The position numbers and the translations under genes were made by a program. From DATMNI01 sp035570275 (GTDB lineage Bacteria; Acidobacteriota; Terriglobia; Bryobacterales; Bryobacteraceae), in assembly GCA_035570275.1 (NCBI GenBank), contig DATMNI010000273.1, forward strand, positions 1-49,463: 49,463 nucleotides of DNA. Direction: 5' to 3'. Under the pieces are notes generated by a model. The model was given only the letters and a program-made list of their open reading frames with translations, ran no database searches and was not told where the DNA came from. Shown here in pieces: positions 42,902 to 49,463 of this stretch (position 1 is the first letter of the stretch; every line of letters starts with the position of its first letter).

Positions 42902-43282
42902 TCAGCCCGAGAGCGTGCGAATGAAATTGCCATCGCCTTCCACGAAGTCGAATGCCGCCAGCCTTTCGGGCGGCTCCCAGCGCATTTCGTGAAAGATCAG
43001 GTTGGTGGGCTCCCCTTCAAACCCCATGATGCGGAAAAAGATCAGCAGGATGGGGCTCCTGCCGGGGTAGGTGTATTGGTAGCGCGTGATCTCCACGCCC
43101 GCGGCATGCCGGATGCCGAGTTCTTCGGCCAACTCGCGTTCCAGCGCCTGCGGCGGGGTTTCGCCCGGCTCCACCTTACCGCCGGGAAACTCCCACTGGA
43201 GGGCGTGGGATTGTTCCGCGGTGCGGCGGCAAATCAGAATCCGCCCATCGCGCTCGACGATCGCCGCTACCACTTGAACCAT
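42902..43282 (-). CDS. Nudix hydrolase (MutT-like)
   Basis: This 126-residue protein has the Nudix box GKVEPGETPPQALERELAEELGI, with the metal-binding glutamates in place, after WEFPGG. It starts MVQVVAAIVERDGRILICRRT, the usual opening of MutT-type 8-oxo-dGTP diphosphatases, which clean the nucleotide pool. Substrate is inferred from length and opening only. It is divergent from the IscU-like gene, with 18 bases between starts. Confidence 0.9.
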   Translation of the reverse strand: MVQVVAAIVERDGRILICRRTAEQSHALQWEFPGGKVEPGETPPQALERELAEELGIRHAAGVEITRYQYTYPGRSPILLIFFRIMGFEGEPTNLIFHEMRWEPPERLAAFDFVEGDGNFIRTLSG

Positions 43283-43300
43283 GCCACTATTGGATCATAC

Positions 43301-43663
43301 GTGTATCCGGAACGATTGATCGAGCATTTTCAAAACCCGCGCAATGTGGGCGAACTGGCGCCGCCGGCGGTGACGGTGGAGGTTTCCAACCCGGCGTGCG
43401 GGGACATCCTGCGGTTAGCGGTGCGCCTCGAAAGCGGGGTGGCGGCGGAGGTGCGGTACAAGGTTCGCGGTTGCACGGCGTCCATCGCGGCGGGTTCGGC
43501 GCTGACGGAATGGATCGCCGGAAAGACTCCGGACCAGATCGCGGTCTTCGTTCCCGGTGTGGTGGACGAGGCCGTGGGGGGATTGCCCGCGGAATCGAAG
43601 CACGCCGCGGCGCTTTGCGCGGATGGAGTGAAAGCCTTGCTAAAGCGTCTGGCACTCCCCTGA
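43301..43663 (+). CDS. IscU/NifU-like Fe-S cluster assembly scaffold
   Basis: This 120-residue protein opens VYPERLIEHFQNPRNVGEL, the standard start of IscU/SufU-type scaffolds, with GTG at 43301. Ligand positions appear as NPACGDI (Cys plus Asp), VRGCTASIAAGSALTE (second Cys) and HAAALCADGVKALL (third Cys; the usual HCS is not exact). It would hold a transient [2Fe-2S] cluster for insertion into other proteins. No cysteine desulfurase is adjacent. The longer open frame covers the Nudix gene in antisense. Confidence 0.87.
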   Translation: MYPERLIEHFQNPRNVGELAPPAVTVEVSNPACGDILRLAVRLESGVAAEVRYKVRGCTASIAAGSALTEWIAGKTPDQIAVFVPGVVDEAVGGLPAESKHAAALCADGVKALLKRLALP

Positions 43664-43668
43664 AGGTG

Positions 43669-44016
43669 TCAGGCTGTGACCATCTCCGTGCGCAGCAGGT
43701 CAATCTCCAGCGCCAGACTGGATAGCGAGGCGGTGCATTCCTGGAAATCCCGACGAACCGCATCCTGCTCGATCTGCTTGAGTACGTGGGCCGCTCGATT
43801 CGCCCCAACATTGGCGCAAGCGCCTTTGCAATAGTGGGCCAGCCGCACGGTTTTCAACGGATCTTTTTCAGTGATTGCCGACTTCAGCAGCACCATCTGC
43901 TGCGATGTGTCGTCAATCAGCAAAGCCAGGATCTCGCGCATGAGTTCTTCGTCGTCGAGCGTGACGTCCCGAAGCTGCTGCCGGTCCAGTACGGCCGTGG
44001 TGTCAATCGTCTTCAC
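43669..44016 (-). CDS. HPt-domain protein (histidine phosphotransfer)
   Basis: This 115-residue protein is one four-helix HPt domain. The phospho-acceptor His is in RLAHYCKGACANVGANRAAHVL, which follows the usual HxxKGxxxNxGA pattern. The opening DEELMREILALLIDDTSQQMVLLKSA is also typical. It would shuttle phosphate between response regulators and a hybrid kinase, neither of which is here. GTG at 44016 is the only likely start. Its stop lies five bases from the convergent IscU-like gene. Confidence 0.87.
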   Translation of the reverse strand: MKTIDTTAVLDRQQLRDVTLDDEELMREILALLIDDTSQQMVLLKSAITEKDPLKTVRLAHYCKGACANVGANRAAHVLKQIEQDAVRRDFQECTASLSSLALEIDLLRTEMVTA

Positions 44017-44090
44017 CTCTTGATTATGGCGGAGACCGGCGGCGAGAGGAATCGGCGGAACACCTTAGGTGAGCACGCTCTTCGCCTTAT

Positions 44091-44370
44091 GCGGAGTCAA
44101 ACGATAAGTTGGACATTTGAGCCAGGCGACAACAAAGCAGAAACAGGATTTCACGCCAAGCCGCCAAGCCCGCAAAGAAGAGATGAAGAGAGATAATCGA
44201 AGTCAACGTGACCGGGAATCCACTGGCGAAACAGATTGTGGATGCAGCTAATCGAGTCCTTTGCGGCTTTGCGGCTTTGCGTGAAATCTTGCCTTTCTGA
44301 AGTCCCACACTCTAAGCCGATTCCACCTTAGGCTCGAACTCAAATTGGCCAGTTTATTGTTTGACTCCGC
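44091..44370. mobile_element. MITE-like element with nested terminal inverted repeats
   Basis: This 280-base element begins GCGGAGTCAAACGATAA and ends TTATTGTTTGACTCCGC, imperfect inverted termini continuing for about 35 bases. Inside them a second pair of arms is found: AGGATTTCACGCCAAGCCGCC near 44149 and its reverse complement in GGCTTTGCGTGAAATCTTGCC near 44274. No protein is encoded. No clear target duplication was seen. Half of another copy sits at 137-242. It is probably mobilised by a transposase elsewhere in the genome. Confidence 0.75.
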
Positions 44371-44404
44371 TTTTTAGCCCTGGCCTGGGTCCTCTTGGCC
44401 CGCG

Positions 44405-45403
44405 TCATCTGGGCCTGAACCTGCCCAACTGAAACCCGGTCTGCACCACGTGGAGGCCGGAATCCACCACGGCGCTCACCATGAACCCCGGCGCTATAGG
44501 GGTACCGAAACGCATATCGAAGACTTCCACCAGCCGGCCATTTTCGGGTGAAGGGACCGGCGAGACCCGCCAGAGGGGGAATTGCGAGAACCGCAGGAAT
44601 TCCGAGAATGCGGTGGTGCGGGCGGCGGCATCAAGGGCCGGGCTGGCTTCGGGTTTTTGAAAAACCAGGTTCCGGCCCGGAAGCGCGGTGCCAATCAGGT
44701 CGATCGTTTCCGTGGTGTAAGCGCCGCTGGTTTCTACCAGGCCGTACCAACGCCACGGGTTGGCCGCGTCGGGCAGGGCGGCGATGCGCAGCGGTGGGGA
44801 ATCCTGATAGAGACGCGAGCTCAGCGCAGTGAAGGCACGCGCGTGAAGCACGCCGCGGCCACAATCGTAGAGCAGCACAAACAGCAGCGCAAACCAGGCG
44901 AAACCGCGTCCGTGGTGGGCCGGCTTGACCGAACCGGAACTGATCTCGGACCCAACCAGCCGTGCCAGAAACGGTCCCAGAACTCCGAGCAGCAAAACGC
45001 CCCAAATCCACAAATCGACCACACCAGTTACGTCCAGGCGCTGCCACTGGCTCGAAAACGGCAGCAGCAGGCGGATACCATAGACGTTGGTCCAATCCAG
45101 GGCCAGATGCGAGGCCACGGCGATGAGCGCGGCGCAAAAGGCGCCCAGCCAGTGGACCGGCTTCCTGCCGATCAGCTTGACCACCAGCACCACCGTTAGG
45201 GCCATTATGGGCATTCCCACCAGTGAGTGGGTGAGGTGGCGGTGGTAGTGCAGATAGTTCAGCCCACCGCCGGCGGCGCTCAACACATCGATGTCGGGAG
45301 CATTGGCCGCCAGAATCACAATGGGCGTGGCCAGCGGGCTCCAGCGTCCCAGTCCGGCCCTGCTCAGGAATAGGCCAATGGCGGTGTGAGTGAGGTTGTC
45401 CAT
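44405..45403 (-). CDS. YdjM/DUF457-type membrane-bound metal-dependent hydrolase
   Basis: This 332-residue protein opens MDNLTHTAIGLFLSRAGLG, the family start. Probable metal ligands follow in DIDVLSAAGG, HYHRHLTHSLVG and ASHLALDWTNVYG. Four or five hydrophobic segments occupy the first 210 residues. The C-terminal 120 residues are soluble (GLVETSGAYTTETIDL), which is longer than in short YdjM relatives. ATG at 45403 is used; 64 upstream codons read through non-conserved text. The function of the family is unproven; lipid hydrolysis has been suggested. It lies between two repeat elements. Confidence 0.85.
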   Translation of the reverse strand: MDNLTHTAIGLFLSRAGLGRWSPLATPIVILAANAPDIDVLSAAGGGLNYLHYHRHLTHSLVGMPIMALTVVLVVKLIGRKPVHWLGAFCAALIAVASHLALDWTNVYGIRLLLPFSSQWQRLDVTGVVDLWIWGVLLLGVLGPFLARLVGSEISSGSVKPAHHGRGFAWFALLFVLLYDCGRGVLHARAFTALSSRLYQDSPPLRIAALPDAANPWRWYGLVETSGAYTTETIDLIGTALPGRNLVFQKPEASPALDAAARTTAFSEFLRFSQFPLWRVSPVPSPENGRLVEVFDMRFGTPIAPGFMVSAVVDSGLHVVQTGFQLGRFRPR

Positions 45404-45468
45404 GAAAGGCGCCGGATTTCCTATTGTAAGAAGAAAGCCGGCGGGAAGGGGACCGCTCCGAAGTAGGT

Positions 45469-45583
45469 GGGGCCAGGTCTTCGACCGTTCGTTTGCAGTT
45501 GGTCGAGAACACTCGGTTAACGGCGGGCGTGTGTAGCCGTTTTCCGCTACGTCCAAAGAACACATCTCGAAGTGTCTGGCCCC
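45469..45583. repeat. 115-base inverted-repeat element
   Basis: GGGGCCAGGTCTTCGA at 45469-45484 is repeated in inverse at 45567-45583 (TCGAAGTGTCTGGCCCC). The 80 bases between them encode nothing. This could be another short palindromic mobile unit. The rest of the 224-base gap between the flanking genes shows nothing else. Confidence 0.5.
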
Positions 45584-45627
45584 GGGCGCTGACACGCGGC
45601 CCCACCTGGCTCGTGAGCGCTGCCCCG

Positions 45628-46200
45628 CTAAGCCGACAGCGGAAGCGGAAAACGCGGTTCGGTGCGGGTTCGTATGGGATGTACCAAAAGGGACCGGCAG
45701 GCCTCCTTCCTGACCACGCCTCCAAAATATTCATTCAGGGGATACAGGGAGTACGGCTCCAGTTCGGCGAACTCCCGGCCCAGGATCTGTTCAATGCGGT
45801 ACACTTCGTGAAAGAAAGTGCCGCGTTCGATTTTCAATTGGCGGCAGCAGAGTTTCCAGTCGGCGCCAAGCAGAAAGAAATACCGGAAAATGCGATGTTC
45901 CGAATCTTCCAGAACCCGCCGGCTAACCAGGGAAAAGTCGGCGATGAACTCTTCCCGCTTGCGGGAGTACGTGTGCCCGCCAGGACGGCGGCCGCCGCCG
46001 TGGTCCATCGAAACTGCTTTGGTTTGGTCCCCTAGGGCGACGCACTCCCGAAAGCGGTTGTAGCAGGCTCGAAAGATGGAGCGAAACACACAGTTGCATG
46101 GGGTTTCTCTCGTTTTGTGGACGGGGCGCATCCCATCGCCATGGCAGACGGTGCAACTTCCACTCGCCAGCCCTATTGCGGTCGATCGGTTCCACTGCAT
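45628..46200 (-). CDS. CxxC zinc-ribbon-like protein, acidobacterial, function unknown
   Basis: This protein of about 190 residues carries a probable zinc site, CTVCHGDGMRPVHKTRETPCNCVFR, in the first 45 residues, followed by IFRACYNRFREC. The C-terminal half (IFRYFFLLGADWKLCCRQL, FFHEVYRIEQILGREFAELEPYSLYPLNEYF) looks like a helical DNA-binding or sigma-like region and is familiar from acidobacterial genomes, but I cannot name it. The start is uncertain: ATG 46200 begins just before the zinc site; ATG 46251 or GTG 46275 are possible. It is divergent from the HTH gene across a 297-base AT-rich gap. Confidence 0.6.
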   Translation of the reverse strand: MQWNRSTAIGLASGSCTVCHGDGMRPVHKTRETPCNCVFRSIFRACYNRFRECVALGDQTKAVSMDHGGGRRPGGHTYSRKREEFIADFSLVSRRVLEDSEHRIFRYFFLLGADWKLCCRQLKIERGTFFHEVYRIEQILGREFAELEPYSLYPLNEYFGGVVRKEACRSLLVHPIRTRTEPRFPLPLSA

Positions 46201-46457
46201 ACTAAGAATGTCCTCCCGGCGGCAACCCCTAAAAACGCAGGTTGCTGCCATTGTTTTTTCAACAGCTTTTTCCACTGTATCTCCACACCGAAAAACGTCA
46301 AGAGTTCTATTCGGGGAAATCCATGGTACTAGAACTAACGATTACGTTGGGGAGATTGATATTTATGTGCTTAAAGTATTCAATTCAAAAATCAAGAATC
46401 GTTTGCGACGCGGATTTGATTGTATTTGTATTAGGGCTAAGGGAATTCTAGTACTCC

Positions 46458-46478
46458 CCTATTTCCGGGAGAAATAGG
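46458..46478 (+). promoter_or_regulatory. Perfect inverted repeat upstream of an HTH gene (candidate operator)
   Basis: CCTATTTC (46458-46465) and GAAATAGG (46471-46478) pair perfectly around CGGGA. The repeat ends 19 bases before the HTH gene's ATG. In an AT-rich gap this could be the site where the HTH protein binds to control itself, or a simple hairpin. A second, longer inverted pair, TACTAGAA (46327) and TTCTAGTA (46446), brackets the same gap. Confidence 0.4.
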
Positions 46479-46497
46479 CCGCATTTCAATTTTCACC

Positions 46498-46740
46498 ATG
46501 ACTTTTCACGATCTGCAACAGCGGCTCATCGAAGATCTCCGTCAACGCGTTCGCAGCGGGGACGTGACCGAGCGGGGCCTGGCGCGCGCCACCGGCGTGT
46601 CCCAGCCCCACATGCATAACGTGCTGAAGGGCACACGTCTGCTCTCCGTGGAAACGGCCGACCAGATCCTGAGGAACCTGGATATGGACCTCCTGGACCT
46701 GATCGAACTGCAGGACGTGCGCGAATTCCGCGGCCGGTAA
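46498..46740 (+). CDS. Small HTH (XRE-like) DNA-binding protein
   Basis: This 80-residue protein is a single helix-turn-helix domain: ERGLARATGVSQPHMHNVLKGTRLLSVETADQIL, with the turn at TGVSQPH. It has no other domain. It is probably a repressor of phage-type fold. The gene follows an AT-rich gap with a perfect inverted repeat 19 bases before the ATG. A 181-residue protein of unknown function is encoded 42 bases downstream; the pair could be an operon. Confidence 0.8.
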   Translation: MTFHDLQQRLIEDLRQRVRSGDVTERGLARATGVSQPHMHNVLKGTRLLSVETADQILRNLDMDLLDLIELQDVREFRGR

Positions 46741-46782
46741 GGTTTTCTGCCGAGCGGCCGCTCCAGCCGGCAGTATGCTGGA

Positions 46783-47328
46783 ATGGTGAATCGGTCGGGA
46801 AATCAGACCCAGGTTCGGGACACCCGCTTGAAGCGGCTGGCCGAAAAGATTGACGCACTGTCCGACAAGGACGAGATGCGGCTGCGGCACTTTCGCGAGG
46901 TGGGCGCTCTACGCCGGGCCGCCGTCGGCGATCTTCACGCCATCTGCGCCGATTTCGTCAACTCCGTAAACCGGCTGCTGGCCCGCCCCGAACTGGAACT
47001 GGACCCCCGCAGCTTTTCGGAAAACGCGTTCCGGGAGGATACCGCGAACCTGATCCAGATCAACGTGCGCGGCCGCATCCTGCAGATCTCGTTCGTGGCC
47101 ACTCCAGAGTTGGTATCGACGGAGGACTTCCGCATTCCCTACACGCTGGCAGGCTCCGTCCGGGCGTTCAACCAGGATTATCTGGACAAGGACATCATCG
47201 AGGAACATCTGGTTTTCTACACCCTGGAGAAAGAGAAGAAAATGTGGCGGTTTTTCGATGCCCGAACGTACCGGTCCGGACCGTTTGACCAGGAGTACCT
47301 GATTTCGGTCATGGAACAGATAGTTTGA
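46783..47328 (+). CDS. Protein of unknown function
   Basis: This 181-residue protein lacks a signal peptide and membrane segments. The N-terminus is charged and helical (RDTRLKRLAEKIDALSDKDEMRLRHFREVGALRR). The middle has a mixed alpha/beta region (NLIQINVRGRILQISFVATPELVSTEDFRIPYTLAGSVRAFNQ), and the C-terminus has EEHLVFYTLEKEKKMWRFFDARTYRSGPFDQEYL. I recognise no family. The regular composition and codon use look like a real gene. It is followed by a REPIN and probably belongs with the HTH gene. Confidence 0.7.
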   Translation: MVNRSGNQTQVRDTRLKRLAEKIDALSDKDEMRLRHFREVGALRRAAVGDLHAICADFVNSVNRLLARPELELDPRSFSENAFREDTANLIQINVRGRILQISFVATPELVSTEDFRIPYTLAGSVRAFNQDYLDKDIIEEHLVFYTLEKEKKMWRFFDARTYRSGPFDQEYLISVMEQIV

Positions 47329-47352
47329 GAACGGGAGGTATGCGGATCCCTT

Positions 47353-47455
47353 GTGGGGCCGATTGTTAATCGGCGGCGGATTGTTAATCCGCCTGCGCGA
47401 TGCGGCAGCGAGCCAGCCCGATTTTGCGGTGGATTGCCAATCCTCCGATTTCGCC
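47353..47455. repeat. REPIN, second REP degenerate
   Basis: The forward REP (47353-47396) has CCGATTGTTAATCGG and GGCGGATTGTTAATCCGCC. The spacer GCGCGATGCGGCAGCGAG is the reverse complement of part of the spacer at 31.8 kb, and a degenerate inverted REP (GGATTGCCAATCC) lies around 47431. It is thus the same unit in the opposite orientation. Confidence 0.75.
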
Positions 47456-47504
47456 TTCCCGGATCGAATAGTCGTAAAATCAGCGGTCTGAGCGCAATGG
47501 GTAT

Positions 47505-47882
47505 ATGTCCACGCCCTACCAAAGCAAGTACTGGGCAGCGGCCCTGACCTGCAAGGGGGCCGCCGGATCGATCGACAGCCTGTCGCGGACCGTTGCCAGC
47601 GCGAAAGTCGACCTGAATCCGCATCAGGTTGACGCGGCGCTGTTCGCCATCCGGTCTCCGCTATCCAAGGGCGTCATTCTCGCCGACGAGGTCGGACTCG
47701 GCAAGACCATCGAGGCGGGCTTGGTCCTAAGCCAGACTTGGGCGGAGCATCGCCGCCGTCTGCTGGTCATCGTTCCTGCCACCATCCGCAAGCAATGTAT
47801 ATTCCCGATTTTCCGCGGCTCGCGATCGGAAAACTGGTTCAGCGACGCTGTCGACGCCGGAGTTGGTCAGTTCAGCTTATAG
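47505..47882 (+). pseudogene. Truncated SNF2/RapA-type helicase gene
   Basis: The first 97 codons read like the start of a SNF2-family DNA translocase: LNPHQVDAALFAIRSPLSKGVILADEVGLGKTIEAGLVLSQ, with Walker A DEVGLGKT, then RRRLLVIVPATIRKQ. A full gene would encode 900 or more residues. At about 47798 the text changes abruptly to non-homologous sequence (CIFPIFRGSRSENW) and a stop follows 28 codons later. Everything with motifs II-VI is missing. It is a truncated relic with an intact start. Confidence 0.8.
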
Positions 47883-48245
47883 GACCAATCCAGGATTCGA
47901 TGGATCAACCGCCGGACATCCGCAAAGCTCCGCCACCGCGCACAACCGTTGGTCCGATGAGACCAATACGGAGATCCACGCCGCCTGACGGAGATCAAGG
48001 GCCACGGCCAATTGTATTCCGTCTAGCGTTCGCAGTCCCCGGTCAACCGCATGGGATCTCAAGAGCCGTGCAGCGGACTGAAAAGGCTTCTCTTCGATTG
48101 GTGGGCCAACAATTACTCGATCACGAGCGATGTCCGCCCGGAAACGACGCTGAGCGGTCGTCCGGCCTGTGGCGTCGAGAACCCCAGTCCGAATTTTTAT
48201 CGCCAGCACGGATTCGAGTTCTACCAGTGCCAATGGAAAAACGAC
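47877..48245 (-). pseudogene. C-terminal fragment of a VapC-like PIN-domain toxin gene
   Basis: The minus strand reads LALVELESVLAIKIRTGVLD at the start and RTLDGIQLAVALDLRQAAWISVLVSSDQRLCAVAEL near the end, the second half of a PIN-domain RNase of the VapC type, including the acidic D in RTLDGIQLA and the D of SSDQRL. The first 40 or so residues, which hold the first catalytic Asp, are missing; a REP lies where they should be. Without that residue the protein would be inactive. No VapB antitoxin is nearby. Confidence 0.75.
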
Positions 48246-48263
48246 CCCCTCGTCCTCCTCCTT

Positions 48264-48297
48264 GTGGGGCCGATTGTGAATCGGCGGCGGATTGTTA
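48264..48297 (+). repeat. REP cut by an insertion sequence
   Basis: GTGGGGCCGATTGTGAATCGGCGGCGGATTGTTA is the REP family unit, but the second palindrome stops half-way. The complete copy at 47353 continues AATCCGCC; here the sequence switches to GAGGGACTTGCAG, the likely left end of the IS element. Confidence 0.75.
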
Positions 48298-49463
48298 GAG
48301 GGACTTGCAGAATTGGCTGATGGTGCGAGGGGTGACCAAAACAGAAAGCTGAAGAAATGTTTTGTGGAGAGCCTTGAATGCCGGTAAGATACAGTAAGAT
48401 ATTGATGAGGACAGCCCCATGACCAGCCTGCTGCAAATGATCGGCATTTTTGGTGCGAACCTGCAAGACCGGCTTTTTCCCGCATTAGAGGAGGACCTGG
48501 GGCCGCTGAGCCGTCTGCACGAGCAGTTGGTTGCCGCCTTAGCCCTGCTGCAATTGGAGGGCACGGTGGAGATGCGACTGCGTCGGGGACGCCCCGGCCA
48601 TGATCGCGCCATGATCGCGCGGGCTTTTGTGGCCAAGGCGATTTTCCAGTTGCCGACCACGCGAGCATTGTTGGATCGGCTCAGTTGCGACCGTGTTTTG
48701 AGAGGTTTGTGCGGTTGGGAAAGCGCGGCGGCGGTGCCGGATGAAACCATATTTTCGCGGGCCTTCGCCGGATTCGCCAGCAGCCAGTTTCCGCAACGGG
48801 TGCATGCGGCTCTCATCCAGCGGACCTGCTCGGAACGCCTGATCGGCCACCTCAGTCGCGACGCCAGTGCAATTGAGGCACGGGAGAAGGCCCAGCCCAA
48901 AGAGGCCCCGGTGGTGCCAGCACCCAAGTCGCGGCCGAACCGGTCGGGTAAGCCCAAGCCGGTGGAGAAGATGACGCGGGTGGAACGGCAGTGCTCCGGG
49001 ATGACGCTGTCGCAGATGGTGGCCGAATTGCCGCAGGCCTGCGATTGGGGTCGCAAGAACAACAGCAAAGGTAAACACGTATCGTGGCGGGGCTACAAAC
49101 TGCACCTGGATGTGGCCGACGGTCAAATTCCCATCAGTGGCCTGTTGACCTCGGCGTCGACGCATGACAGTCAGGCGGCAGTGCCCTTGGCGATGATGAG
49201 CGCGCAGCGGGTGACTAACTGCTACGACCTGATGGATTCGGCCTATGACAGTTGGCAGATTCACGAATACAGCCGTAACTTGGGGCATGTGCCGATCATC
49301 GAACCGCAGCAACGGGGAGCCAACCCAGCCGTACTGGCTCCCCATCAAAGGCAGCGTTATAAGGAGCGGACGACGATCGAACGGGTGTTTTCGCGGCTGA
49401 AGGACGAATTCGGTGGGCGGTTCGTCCGGGTGCGCGGGGCGGCCAAGGTCATGACGCATCTGA
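48298..49463 (+). mobile_element. Insertion sequence, IS5/IS1182-like, right end outside the window
   Basis: The element appears to begin at 48298 with GAGGGACTTGCAGAATTGG, where a REP palindrome breaks off. A short leader leads to a transposase gene at 48419 that continues past the window. The right terminal repeat cannot be checked here. Confidence 0.7.
48419..49463 (+). CDS. IS5/IS1182-like DDE transposase (3' end outside the window)
   Basis: Translation from ATG 48419 gives 348 residues with no stop before the window ends. The N-terminal helical part has HEQLVAALALLQLEGT, MIARAFVAKAIFQLPTTRAL and LCGWESAAAVPDETIFSRAFAGFA, which is DUF772-like. The catalytic triad can be read: Asp in HLSRDASAIEARE, Asp in CYDLMDSAYDS and Glu in RTTIERVFSRLKDEFGG. 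A long linker rich in P and K lies between the first Asp and WRGYKLHLDVADG. GAGGA lies eight bases before the ATG. The reading frame is intact throughout, which suggests recent activity. Confidence 0.85.
   Translation, partial: MTSLLQMIGIFGANLQDRLFPALEEDLGPLSRLHEQLVAALALLQLEGTVEMRLRRGRPGHDRAMIARAFVAKAIFQLPTTRALLDRLSCDRVLRGLCGWESAAAVPDETIFSRAFAGFASSQFPQRVHAALIQRTCSERLIGHLSRDASAIEAREKAQPKEAPVVPAPKSRPNRSGKPKPVEKMTRVERQCSGMTLSQMVAELPQACDWGRKNNSKGKHVSWRGYKLHLDVADGQIPISGLLTSASTHDSQAAVPLAMMSAQRVTNCYDLMDSAYDSWQIHEYSRNLGHVPIIEPQQRGANPAVLAPHQRQRYKERTTIERVFSRLKDEFGGRFVRVRGAAKVMTHL

Noticed and set aside
48539..49459. 306-codon minus-strand frame at the right end
   Set aside because: Antisense shadow. 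The plus strand encodes a transposase with a readable catalytic triad and no stop.

Overview
The window is 49.5 kb of GC-rich DNA (about 60% GC or more by eye) from a bacterium that is most likely an acidobacterium of the Solibacter/Bryobacter type. The clearest markers are an 'acidobacterial duplicated orphan permease' (5937-8408), a giant secreted Ig-repeat protein ending in the Solibacter-type TIGR03437 domain (23053-26976), a decayed Oar-like TonB receptor (about 9650-10192) and several secreted peptidases. No tRNA, rRNA or CRISPR array was seen. All family names come from reading motifs; no database search was possible.

Layout. 1-820: the 3' end of a group II intron joined to half of a MITE-like repeat, then decayed sequence. 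821-3360: overlapping motA-motB and a convergent LytTR response regulator. 3403-9634: inositol-phosphate synthase, NAD-dependent epimerase, ADOP permease, hemerythrin, small coiled-coil protein. 9650-11540: decayed TonB receptor, small membrane protein, a promoter with a three-hairpin leader but no gene, and a broken duplicate of the start of the next ABC gene. 11543-22645: a surface-polysaccharide cluster of a Wzt-type ATPase, a methyltransferase with a long coiled coil, a GT2-GT4 fusion, four GT2 enzymes and a GT4 enzyme, interrupted by a small secreted protein and a RAYT transposase framed by its own REP repeats. 23053-29977: TIGR03437 protein, S41 peptidase, Uma2 protein and CBM9-like protein, all on the minus strand. 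30046-41247: GT39-like membrane enzyme, REPIN, DUF5995, M28 and S9 peptidases, a wrecked GT39-like gene, a secreted protein, a Tat-exported Gfo/Idh/MocA protein and a His-rich membrane protein. 41628-44016: housekeeping genes (RlmB, AhpD-like, Nudix, IscU-like, HPt). 44091-49463: a complete MITE-like element, a YdjM-like hydrolase, a CxxC protein, an HTH gene pair, then a graveyard of truncated helicase, truncated PIN toxin and REPIN, ending in an IS transposase that runs off the window.

How genes work together. The most coherent system is the polysaccharide cluster. An ABC ATPase with a C-terminal carbohydrate-binding domain is translationally coupled to a methyltransferase carrying about 160 residues of coiled coil. 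This is the arrangement expected for ABC-dependent export of a chain whose length is set by a methylating terminator with a coiled-coil ruler, as in the known WbdD/Wzt pair, although no kinase domain and no Wzm permease are present here. The other recurring theme is repeat biology: one REP family occurs at six or more sites, its probable mobiliser (RAYT) is present, and small gene fragments (S41 peptidase, ABC ATPase, VapC, helicase) lie beside these repeats.
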